A stretch of 64,000 nt of DNA from Typha latifolia (taxonomy: Eukaryota > Streptophyta > Magnoliopsida > Poales > Typhaceae): positions 16,379,188 to 16,443,187 of the forward strand of contig CM034101.1 of NCBI GenBank assembly GCA_019914945.1, in the 5' to 3' direction. Shown in pieces: positions 35,960 to 48,000 of this stretch (its first letter is position 1; every line of letters begins with the position of its first letter). A program made the position numbers and the translations under genes. A model generated the notes under the pieces. It was not told where the DNA came from. It did not search any database and saw nothing but the letters and a program-made list of their open reading frames with translations.

Positions 35960-38900
35960 ATGATGTCTTGCGGATGCGTTGTTATCCATGAGATGGAGGA
36001 AGGGGAGGAGGTGAAATCTAAGCACTCTGTCGGGGATGATGCTACTAAGAGTAGCGGTAGTTGGTGTTCGAGGCCACGGAAGTGCCGCTCCGAGAGCATC
36101 TTTCCCATCTACGTGATGGAAAATTCGAAGCCAAATTCGATGTCAAGGACGATCCTTGATTCGGTTGGAGATCCTATTTGGGAGGCCGTGAAGGAGGAAG
36201 CGAAGTCCGAGGTCGAAATTACTCCTTTCTTCATGCCTTGGCTCTTTGCTTTTTTTTCTTATATCCAGTAGAACAAAGAGCAAAAAATCCTAACAGGAAG
36301 CTGTCGAGTGAAATTGTTAAAATTTTGATTTTAGGGCTAGCCGGCTAGGAAGTTATTTTGCATGTAAAAGAACTACTTTGACCTGGTCGAGAAGGTTGCT
36401 GAGTTTCTTTTTGCAAGTCAAGTGATAAAAGTTCAACAATAGGTGAAACTAAAGGGCTGGACTTTATTAGGTCTGTGGTGGGGCATTAAATTCTGGATAC
36501 TTTGTGCATCATTAAAAAGCCCTATGATTATTGGAAGAGTTACCTGGGACCAGTGTTTACTGTTTAGTGTCCTCTCAATTTTATTTTCCGTGAACTTTCC
36601 TTTTATCTAAGAGAAATTCACAAAGTATATAGCGAAAAATGGGATTCTACTAAATTTTATATTTCTTGACTCCTTGCTCATGATTCCTACAACTGGGAGG
36701 TGTCCTGCTATAGTGCTATATTATAAAATTTTCTTTCCTATCGACTTGTTCCTCATCAACATATATGCGTGTCATGCAGGCTGAGAAGGAGCCAGTTTTG
36801 AGTAGCTTCTTATATGCCAGTGTATTATCTCATGACTGTTTGGAGCGGGCATTGGGTTTTGTACTAGCCAATAGGCTCCAGAATCCAACATTGTTAGCAA
36901 CTCAACTTATGGACATCTTTGATGATGTTATGATGAATAACAGGGGTATTCAACGCTCAATTCGCCTAGATGCTCAGGTGATTCCATCACCATACTTCCA
37001 AGGCATCTGAGATTCACCTTTGGCTATTTATATATTAGTAAAAGACCATGCAACTCTTGAAGGGATTTATTTAAAGCTTGGTAATTTGATTTTCTGATGT
37101 AGGCCTTCAAGGACAGGGATCCTGCTTGTGCACAGTATAGTTGGGCATTGTTGTACCTGAAGGTATGTGCCGGAAGATTAGATGAATCCCCATATTTAGT
37201 TATCTAGAGTCTGGTGATATTCCTAGCATACTTGGATATCTTTTGTTTGTACTTTTTAGTTCATGCCCTTTTAGGTTTTCTCCATTGGCTGGGGGATAAG
37301 GCATATACTGTTATCCCTTCATCTATATTATCAGGGGCATTTTCTGCTGCTGGTTCTGCTGATGTATCTCTATTTTGTTTATTTTAATTTAGTATAATGA
37401 GATTGAATGCTGTGTGGAATTCTTTCAGGGTTACCATTCTTTGCAGTCTTATCGAATAGCGCATGTATTATGGAATCAAGGACGTAAAGTTTTAGCCTTG
37501 GCACTGCAAAGTCGAATTAGCGAGGTGATATTGGTTTCACAATTGTTAGTTTTCTTCAATAAGCTGTATGTTTAGCAAATATCATCTCTCCTATAATTTT
37601 TAATGACAACCATTTTATCTATATTCCCATTCTTAGGTTTTTGCTGTGGATATACACCCAGGTATCGACCCTCACCTAATTTTATGCATTTCTGAAGGAG
37701 TTCTCTCTCGACTGTGTTCCTTTTTTTTCCTTTCGATTTTCAGTAATATCTTGTGTTCTGAAATTGCTGTTATCAAATATTGGGAACTCTTAGGTTTGAA
37801 TAAAGAGACTATCTATAAGTCTGCAGCACCTGATGGGCAAGATCATAGTAACTTATTACAGAGCATAAAATGTCGGATGCAAAACTGTCAGCTTCTGGAA
37901 TTCATTTTGAGGCTTCTAATTTTATTTTGCACAGCTGTTCTTCTCTGAACCAGATGCTGTTTTTACATGTGGTGAAAATTTCAATCATCAATATTGTTTG
38001 TGTATTCATCTGTGGCACACTACAAATAAGTAAACTTTGTCTATACTCATTCAAGCATTTTAGGTTGTTGCTTGTATCTATTTGCTTGAATATTTCTTCC
38101 GCAAAATACTTCAACTGGTTATTGGTTAGGTCATTAGGTGGCTAACATCAAGGATTGTCGTGCTGGTCAGCTTGAAAACTTGACATCATATTGAGTATTC
38201 AAATATGGTGATATTCAAAATTGATTTGTATGTTTTACATGAATTGTTGAAAGCATTTGTCCTTGTTCAATGTTTGGGTAGTTGTTATTAGTGCTCTGTG
38301 AAGTCATTTGTAGAATATATTGAAAATTAAATGATTGCATGTAACACCTGCCATGTTACATCATCTTGATCTATATTATACTTGTCCAAAGATATCTGAC
38401 TTGCATTTTTGCCATAAAATGTTCTGCATCTACGTGTGCCATGCTCTCCTAGGTGTATAATAGTATACTTTAAAGACCAAGGAGGTCAACCAACATTAAA
38501 AAACAGATAGCAGACAGTTGAAGATTGAAGATTCATAATACACAGATATTATCCATGATCTGTAGAAGACTGCAAAGTCAGGTGGCGCCTACCTGGGAAA
38601 GCACCAAAGAAAGGAGATAGATAGATCTGGAGGAAAGCTACTCCTACCTAATAATGAGATAGAAGTCTTAGCTTAATCTAGATGAAAGATGAAGTGAGCT
38701 AGTTATTGTCTTGTATAGAGTTCTTGTAGGCATTTAAAGGATTTATTGAGGAGTAGTGGCATGGGTCCAATGCTTGACATTAATTTCATGGTATTTGAAT
38801 GTATGATAATTATGAGGAGCAAGATATAATATATATTCACTAACATACCTAATACCTCATGTCGTGAGATAGGCCCACTGTTGCACACCTTGCAAATCTC

Positions 38901-41900
38901 ACTCGATAAGGAGAGATAATAACAAGGGCTTATAATCACATCCTGTTAATTAGCTTTAGGAACAGGATGCCAATTTCTTTATTCTATTGCTATTCCTGTT
39001 GTTGTTAAGCTTTTGTTGTTTTACATGCTTAGTCGTAAGGTCTGATGCTGTACTATATGCATAGATCAATGCTTATGCTCTTCTGTTATAATATTGACAG
39101 CTGCAAGCATAGGAGAGGGCATATTATTGGACCATGGGACAGGTTTAGTGATTGGTGAAACTGCTGTTGTTGGAAACTGGGTCTCTCTTATGCAGGCAAG
39201 TGTAGACATATCATTTTTCACAGTTTATATTTTTGTCATTTCATTTTCTATCTTCAAGCTCTTTCACTTTGCAGCAGATGATGCTCTTCTTGTTGTCTGT
39301 TGGTAGGGACTGAGCAAATTTACTCCATCAGTTAGTTTTATATCACTAAGAATTTGGAATTCTACATTTCTATCTGCATGGGAAACAATAGAACTATCAT
39401 AATGGCTGGAAAGTTAAGCTCTTATTTATATATAGTTACCAATAGTGCAGGCTGTTTGCCAAATTGCTTCAGTACAAAATATATTGCAACTTTTGGGATT
39501 CTTTATTTCCCTCTGCAGTACTTAGATAATTTCATTTCACCTTTTCAGAGTGAATACTTTATTTGTCCAAGGGATTTAGACAATTTCCGATGACTCATTA
39601 TGTTTATTCGAACAACAATTCTTTTCTTCTAATGCAGCTAGTTCCACTAACTTCTACAAAGGGAATAGAGCAACTGTTTGTAAAGATTCCTAGCATGGAT
39701 TGCCTCTACTAGGCATGTCAATGGGTACACCTGTCATGTATTGTGTAAGGACCTTCTTGGGAATGATGCAGATGCCAGAAAGTGTTGTGATACTCTCTTG
39801 TGCCACCTCTAGCTGCCCATTGTCGTCCAGGTGCCAACTGGTGTGGCTCTTTGTCAACCCCTTGCCTACAAGTCTACAACTTTATGTTTTCTAAAATATC
39901 CCATCGTTGTTCACATGATTGCGGTCCTCTATGGGCATTTGCCAAATCTCAATATACAGAGAAACTTAAATTATAGTGGGCCATTGAGAGGCTGTTTTAA
40001 GATTCACAGTTGAAAATATTTTAAGTGGGATATCAGTTCATCAGCACCTCCACCAAGGAGGGTGATCTGGTGGATGTGAGGGCCCATGGCAGGGAGTGTG
40101 TTTACCTACAGTTTGAGATAAAGATGGACAGTATGTGATGCTTCAGATATCAAGTTAACATCCTCCCAATGACACCGAGATACGAGAGAGAGTTTTATCT
40201 AAGTTACACATCTAGCTGGTGACGATTTACATTACATGCGTTCTTAGTATTATGTACTATTCTCCTAATTATCTCTTTTTTTAAAAAAATTGTATTTGAA
40301 CATTGGTCATGTATTTATTCATTTAAAGGACATTGAATTTCATAGATGCCTTACCTTGTCAATAACAAAGACCATCATTTTACAAGTATAAAAATTTGTT
40401 CACAGGGTGTTACTCTAGGAGGCACAGGAAAGGAACATGGAGATCGCCACCCTAAAATAGGTCAAGGTGCTCTTATTGGAGCTGGTGCAACAATACTTGG
40501 TAACATAGTTGTAGGTGAAGGTGCTATGATTGCTGCTGGTTCCCTAGTACTAAAGGATGTACCTCCTCACAGGTTGGAACTTAGAAGTACTCAATTTTAG
40601 TACCTTCCACTTTAAATTGCTCTTGTTGGCTTATTTATCATGAATTATTTTTAAGCCCCTAGAAGTTGTTTTCTGTTGCATTTTAATGAAAAAAGAACAG
40701 TGGTGACGTGACTTAAAATAAGATGGTCATGCAAGGAATGATAATACTTATTGGCAGGCCTGGCAAGGTTTAGAATTTAATAACATGATCTTTTTCATGG
40801 TCTACAGTGAGTATTCAACTTCAGTAGCACTTTTTCATTCCCATCTATCCATTTCAGCAATGCTGATAAAAAGGGAGTTTTAGGTGTTGGAATACTTTTA
40901 AAGTAGATTCTTAGTTTCTCCTTGAGAAAGAAGATTGCTGAAAGGAGGTTCTTTGAAAATTCGTTTGGTTTTAAATCCTAAAGCAAGATTTATTTCTAAA
41001 ATAAATTTTGTTGGCCATATTTTGATTCCATGTTCCACAATTATTAATGTTTGGTCCTCAGTTTAACGGAATATATTGAATTTACAATTTTTACGGAAAT
41101 GACCGAGACTGAAGCATTGCGTGCTTAACTGCACTCTTCCCTTTGTCATGATAAGCAAGTGTTGGAATATTATTGCTCCTTTTATTCTGTGATGAGCATC
41201 ATGAGTGGTGTAGCATTAATTATCTGATTGATTTTCTTTTTGTAATTTATAGCATGGCCATGGGAAATCCAGCCAAAGTAGTTGGATTTGTAGAAGATGA
41301 GGAGCCCTCTTTAACAATGAAGCACGGTAAGTAAAATGTGTAGATGTTGATCAAATTCTGGGATCTACTTGAAATGTTATTAGCTCGGTTATAATTTTTT
41401 AATATAATGGTTATTTTTTTCCAATTGATTACAGATGCTAATAAAGATTATTTTGAGCATATAGCTATCAGTTTCACAGATGAGAGGTCTAATGGTAAGT
41501 ATTTCCTTCCTGCATCGAAAATTCTGGAGGATCTATAGTTAGTTTTAACCACTTTTTGGTGCTGTTCATTTTATCTTGTTTATGCAACTTTTCTTGTGAC
41601 GTGGTATTTATGAAAAATTAATTAAGAAATTTAGAGGAGAATCTAGTCTTTTGAATTTTTTTTTCAGTGAATTTTTTGTAATGAAAAACAAATTAAAAAG
41701 AGATAAGGAACTAACGGCCAGAGGTCTGTAGGAGGCTTTTATTTATCATTTTCTTCCATTTTTTGGAGATAAAATGAGAAATGGCAAGAGCTCGAGATAA
41801 TCAACTTCAAAGCTATTAGTTGATATCCCAACAAGCCACCTAGAAGATTTTCTAAGGTTGATTCCGTAAGTCCTTAGTTCTAGATCTGCAGTAGAAATCT

Positions 41901-42528
41901 GGTAAACCTCATCTGTGTCACAAAGTAAACCATTGGAGAAAGATATTTTTTTATCTATGTTAGGAAAATCATGGGCACAGCTTTTTCTGCTAAATATATG
42001 ACCTTTCTTGTTGTTCTACCATTTTTCAATGGAATGGAATAGATATGAACCCTTCCTTTTTTTTGAGAAATAGGGATGGACCCTTAAATTATACAAATAG
42101 AAGGAAAAAGTTTACAAGAGGGAAGAGATTTTAGAGATTGTACAGCTGATTAACTTCATGAAAAGGAAGAGAGAATTTTGAGGGGAAAAACATCCCTGCT
42201 CTTCCAAAGTTAAATAAATTTAATTGAAAATCCTGTCGTTGTCGAGGCTTGTTTCTTGAAGATCCTTGCATTCCTTGTAGATATTTGATTTTACGACTAC
42301 TTTTTGGTAGATTATTCTTCAGCTGTAATTCCATGCTGATCATATACATTGCACTTAAAATTTTTTCTTATTCAGATAATTGGTAATATTGGTATTGTTC
42401 ATATGTTAAATTAGAGAATTAAGCTATGAAGTAGAAGTATGAGTATATGCTTGACTAGTATCTGCTATATCAAATGAATATCAGTAATTGATATTGCAGG
42501 GTGTGGTTATGCTGAAAAGAGATGTTAA
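35960..42528 (+). CDS. SERAT3: serine O-acetyltransferase (SERAT3-like), 351 aa, 10 exons
   Basis: Makes O-acetylserine from serine and acetyl-CoA, the carbon skeleton for cysteine. Exons: 35960-36211, 36780-36977, 37103-37162, 37429-37524, 37637-37661, 39101-39195, 40406-40572, 41253-41326, 41435-41494, 42500-42528; 1056 nt, phases agree. The N-terminal helical domain (EPVLSSFLYASVLSHDCLE, NPTLLATQLMDIF) is followed by the left-handed beta-helix of hexapeptide repeats. Catalytic Asp207 in DIHP and His222 in LLDHGTG have the same 15-residue spacing as in bacterial CysE. GVTLGGTGKEHGDRHPKIG follows, then a ~35-residue tail ending CGYAEKRC. Intron 6 has a GC donor (CAG|GCAAGT). Many introns and the long tail resemble the Arabidopsis SERAT3 (SAT2/SAT4) class. 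The first in-frame ATG was used; the frame stays open 83 codons further upstream. Confidence 0.93.
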
Positions 42529-43112
42529 GTTGGAGTAAAAATGAAGTTGGCAGAGCTCGCTTCTGAGAAGATCAACTTGTCTACTTCTCAGCTACATATT
42601 ACTGCTTAAATCACAGACGGAGATTGTTCTGGAATAGCTTAATGTCAGCAGCTGCTCGTCGATAAGATTTGGGCTCCCTATACTTAAATGGGATAATTGG
42701 GGCTGCTTTCTTGTCTCCTTATTGGTGCTTGTTTTTGTGCCTACCAAATAATTCAATTATTTATGTTCTCGATTAATCAATGTTGTTGTTGATAGAAATG
42801 TTGGAACACCGTATTATGTCTATTTAAATCCTGAGATGGGACGAATGGCTCCTTTTTGTACCCATTGCAAAAATTAGTGTAATTATACATATCTAGTAGA
42901 TCTTTTGGTTGCATATGATTGTATTACAGTTTATGGTTCTTGTTGTTACTGTTAATTATTAAGTTCTGAGTTCTGATATATGAATGCAGTTACATAATTA
43001 CTGAGCTTTCTTGCTGGATATCATCCTTCACAAAGATGCAAGCAGGTCAACTATATTACATCCTTGTTACTAAAAGTTTAAAAAATAATATATACAAATA
43101 GTCTGCTATTTG

Positions 43113-43153
<41 letters not shown>

Positions 43154-44356
43154 GTTTTACTATTAATAAATTTAGGCGCTTGAAACTGAATGTATTCATT
43201 TTTATAATACATACATATTTTTTTATAATAAAATTCACATAAATTTACTCAACAGATGCACATCAATATGCGCAAAAGTCTTTATTATTTTAATCTTTTT
43301 TTTAGTGCCATCGAATATCCCCCTTGTTTCCTGACGAAGCTTTTGTCATTAATCCTACATCTTTTACTGTGGGTCAGGGAGAAATAGGACGCGTCGTAAA
43401 CAAGGTCAACCTTCTTTCTTAAGCCAGTCACGTGGGACGCTGTTGACTATTTTGTACTTCCAATGCTAGATGAGCTCGGGATCAATTTTGTTAGCTGTTA
43501 TTAAAAGTTAATTTTAGCATGACGAGGTCATTGAAAGATGGCAAGCAATCCTTCGATCTCCAAGCTTTAAAACTCACTCTTGCCAGAAACCATTGACGCA
43601 TTAGTCAAAGTATCTTCAAAAATAATGTTCCTTAGTACCATTTTTTAATAGAAAATACTTTATATAAGCTAATTAATATTAGCTTTAACAGAGAAAGTTC
43701 TAAGATTCTCGTTTAATGTAAGTTTATCATTTAAAAAAAAAGAAATTTAAATCATCTACTTTTCTGTATATTTGTATTTAAATGTTAAAATAATTATACT
43801 TAACTAACACTCTTACATTTTTTTTATGACACACAGATCTCGTAAATTTAAAAAAATATTTTTAAATATCTTTTTTAGATTTATGCTATATTTTCTAACT
43901 ATAATTTATCTTGTGAATAGTTATATGATATATTTACTCTAATTATAAATCGAGTGGTATTTTGGTCTTTATCATCTTTTTCGTCCATGAGTCGCAACAA
44001 AAAATTCAGAAGAGTTATTTGAAAAGAAGTGGTGTTCCGGAATCTAATAATTGTAACTATCCCAATCGTAAGTGGATTGTCTCACTTGGTCAATTCGTTA
44101 ATGGATATCACAGTAGCTGATCCGTGTTTCTTTTTTGTGTACAGACTAAAATACCCCTATCATTTTATCCAATTGCCAAATCTTCACCCTTATGAAAAAA
44201 CCTACAGGCTACAGCCCAGTCGTTCTTACCTCCTCTTTAAGACTACCCAAAGGGTGAAGTGCCAAGAAATAACAGCGAGTTTTTCTTGTCTCTTGTTTCT
44301 TCCTTTTCAATTCTTGATTTCTGGCACACCAATACTTCATTGTTTATTTCGATCAG
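42529..44356. other. spacer and promoter before the GRIP gene
   Basis: 3' UTR of the acetyltransferase gene followed by AT-rich sequence. An (AT)17 microsatellite lies at 43117-43150. The GRIP leader exon probably lies near 44250-44356 and ends at the donor GATCAG|GTACGC. ORFs at 44029-44468 overlap this leader in two frames and have no known motif. No other gene was found. Confidence 0.5.
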
Positions 44357-45025
44357 GTACGCCCTTCTCTTAGATCTCTGTTCCAGTCCTTTCTCGATTC
44401 CGTCTTTACGATCGGTGCATGTTCTTGCTAGAGATTTATACGATCCGGGTTTTGGATCTGAAGGCTAATTGCATTTGGAAGTCCGCGATTCAACTGGCAT
44501 TTATAAGGGAATATTGATCTTTGTTCTTGGTTCTAATGGCGGGTGGGGTTCGTTCTTCTTGATTTGTGTCTGGATTTTTCCCAATTTGGATAATATGATG
44601 TAGGAGGTGCTTCAAGGTTGGTGAATTGGGAGATGGGGCTAGTTTTTCCATATTCTTGATATTCGAAATAAGCAGATTAGGGCTAGCTTTCTGCACGAGC
44701 TCTTTATTTCTAACCTTATCCTAATTGATGTTTTCCCACACGTTAATTCTTGAATTCTTGCTGATACTTTTTTTTGACGTCATTGTGCAGTCATTGATGT
44801 AGAATCTTGTGGTTTAGATTAGTTATTTGAATTCTTGTTTAACAGTCCACAATTGCTGATGTGAATTCCAATCGCCTTTCTATTTGCTTTTGCTTTTTCG
44901 TGACAAGATTAGATGATGCATTTTCCTTCTTGCTTTGTTATCTTTGCCTTTGATATGGGTGTGATGATTCTAATTATAGTTACTATTAGGTCCTTGATAG
45001 GATGGTGGTTTACGTCCTTTTGTAG
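44357..45025 (+). other. 5' leader intron of the GRIP gene
   Basis: Donor GATCAG|GTACGC at 44357 and acceptor TTTTGTAG ending at 45025 bound a T-rich 669-bp intron. Only 21 leader bases separate the acceptor from the ATG at 45047. Leader introns of this size are common upstream of plant housekeeping genes. The call is by splice consensus and base composition. Confidence 0.55.
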
Positions 45026-45046
45026 GTCTAGATTTTCATTGTTGAT

Positions 45047-48000
45047 ATGGCTACTGAAGAAGACGCGTCATTGGTGAGTCAAGACGAGAGGAGTGATGAA
45101 ACATCTGAAGTCCATAAAGAGGATGCTGCAAAAATGTTTGAGAAATTAGTCGTTGCGAACCATGACAATGGTTCTATAGTAAATATTAGCATGGAAAATG
45201 GTGATCGTGACAATCTTGCTAGTCCAGATGAAGATCATGATCAACTCATGGCTATGGAGCTAAGCTTACAAAATGAGTACTTGAAGTCTCAATTCGGAGA
45301 TTTATTATCTGAACATGTAAGATCAAAAGGTGTTCCAGTGAAAGATAGTGAAATCAGACGAGAAGAAGAAGCTTCTGAACTAGTGAACAACTTATATGAA
45401 CAGATAAAGAATTTGAATGAGAAAATTCAGGAGCAGAAAGAAACACAAAAGGCAGCAGAGGTGGCTTTGGAGCATCTCAGGATTGCATATTCCGATGCTG
45501 ATGGGAAGGTTCAGGAGCTTTCTGTGAAGCTTGTTGAAGGTTAGTTGCTATGTTCTGTGTAGTGCATTTGTCTGATGCATAAATTGTTTACTTTACTCTT
45601 TTAGAAACATTTAGTTTTCTGCTATGTAACATATTCAAGCAGAAAATAAATTGGAATACTATCTACAACTAATGGTTGTTTCTGAACTGGAATACTACAT
45701 CTGCAAGTTTTACGTAAATATGGGATAGATTACTACTTTAAGTACTGCATCTGAGGATTACTTTGGGAAAAATGCTTCGAGTCTTGATATATTGTAGACC
45801 TACTACCTTAAGTCAGCCATATTAACTACATCTACGATCCCTACATAAATATGAGATTGAATATCTTAACCTCTACTGTTATCTCAAATGGACACATTAG
45901 CAAAGTTGCAAATTACTTATTATTGAACCTCTTGAATGGATTTACTTGCAGTATGGAATATATACATTTTTTTTTCTCTTTCTCTGAGCCTAAGAATGTT
46001 GCTACATGTGCTCCTTTTAGGTATCACTAGGATCTTATGGTAGCGCAACCATTTGGATGTGATTTGGGGCTAAAGATTCTCAACATAATTTTGGCAATAA
46101 TAGAGAGTCATTGTCTTTTTCCATCTATCATTCTTGTTAGAAAAAAAAATCTATCTTCACTTTATTAGATTTTGTAAATGTATTTTGTTACATTTCTTTA
46201 TAACTTGTAATATTATGTAAATGGCATTTTATGTGGTTCTCCCTCAAGCTTTTCTTTTGAAAACTTGATTTATTTTATAGTTTTACCTGTATAGCTCAAC
46301 ATAAAATGGAACAAGAAATAAAGGAACGTGATGACAAGTATGTTGAGCTGGATACTAAATTTGGGAGGCTTCACAAACGTGCAAAGCAACGCATACAAGA
46401 GTTGCAAAAGGTAGCATTTTAAAAAATTGTCATTTCTGCTTGTTCCTAGTGATGTGCAATCTCTTTTTGTTTTCTGTTTATGCTTTTGCATTGAGACATT
46501 CCTATAACTGATGAAAACATGCCAATGCTCCAGCTTATTGTCTGCCATTAGGCTAAGAAATATATGAAAGTATAAAATAAGCAGAACATTTCTGATCTGC
46601 AATGATTTCTATGTAAAGCATTGTGGTTTTAGATCTGAATAAGAACATTGGTAGGTCTCAAGTACTGAAAATTGCATATCTTCTGTTATCTGAGAGGTCA
46701 ACTCTGTCAATAGTATGCAGATACTTTGCCAAGAGATAAAGAAGATGCAAAACTGAGGAAGGGAAAAGTTTTGCATTTGTCTAGTTGTAACAGAATGAAA
46801 CTTTGTTTTTTTATAATTTCTCATCAATCAGACTTGAGTTTTAGCGACACGGTGAAATAAAGATTAAAGACAAACTTTTTTTGGAGGATTACTCATGATA
46901 GGAGGAGATAATATGAGCTCCTTAGTAATTAGGTTGTACTAGTTGATTCCCTATAATTGGAATTACTTGTATGCATCTTGCATATCCTTTCTCTTGTGTT
47001 TACATCTCTCTTGACGCTCATGTGATGTTGTTTACTAGTGGTTCTGAGCAGCTACCTTTTAACTGATTTTTTTTTGGTAATATTTGATTCAATTGCTCAA
47101 ATTTCCAGGAAAAAGATGATTTGGAAGCTCGTTTTAATGATGTAAATGGGAAGGTTGAACAAGCTTCATCACAGCAAGTTTTAGCGCAACAGGAACTGGA
47201 TCGCACTCGTCAACAAGCCAATGAAGCATTACGATCAATGGATGTTGAAAGACAACAGTTACGGGCAGCAAACAACAAGTAATCTCTCCTCTCGAGTATC
47301 TACTTGCTATTCAGTTGTAAATAACTATTCTTTAATAAAGTAGCTTTTGACAATTTATATCGTTGGGTTAATACTTGATACCACATGGTTCTAACTGGGT
47401 CCAAGCTGTGTTCTTGTACTTCATGTGTAAAAGTTTGATACTTGTGCATAGAAGCTAGTTTGAAGTAGTAAAGAAGATGTTCTCTACAGTAGGAACTGAA
47501 ACTTTGGAAGTTTGAGACTGATAAATTCATTATCTGTCAACAATCCATTAGAACATATTTGCTTCATCCATCTGTCCTGCAGTTTTTTACTCCAGGAAAG
47601 TTTCCAATTTGGAGTTGTATGATCAGTAAGATACACATGCTGCACTTTAGAATAAACATGCTTTTGATTCCTGCTCCACTTTAACTTAAAACATCAGGAT
47701 TCTTATCGTGCAACTTTAGCGCTACTGCTTCTGGCCTATTTAATTTGATCGTGAACTGAAGTACATTACAACTGAAGTACATTACAACTTTTAGGTTTAC
47801 TGCTTTGTCCATCGAGCCTTATTTCTTTACTAAATTTTTTACACTCATGTTTTCGTCATGTAATTTTTGTGCTGCCCATATCATCATATACAGGCCATCA
47901 TAATGTTTTGGAGAAAGCTTTATGGTGATCCTGACATAGAAAAAAAAGGCTACTCTGCAATTGACATTAGAACTTTAATATATAACCATAAGAGTGGATG

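Noticed and set aside
37646..39306. ORFs in serine acetyltransferase introns 5 and 6
   Set aside because: They are intron read-through from real exons; the acetyltransferase motifs stop at the splice sites and resume in the next exon.
44029..44468. 114- and 69-codon ORFs upstream of GRIP as a separate gene
   Set aside because: Low-complexity hydrophobic translations, overlapping each other in two frames, lying over the predicted GRIP leader and promoter.
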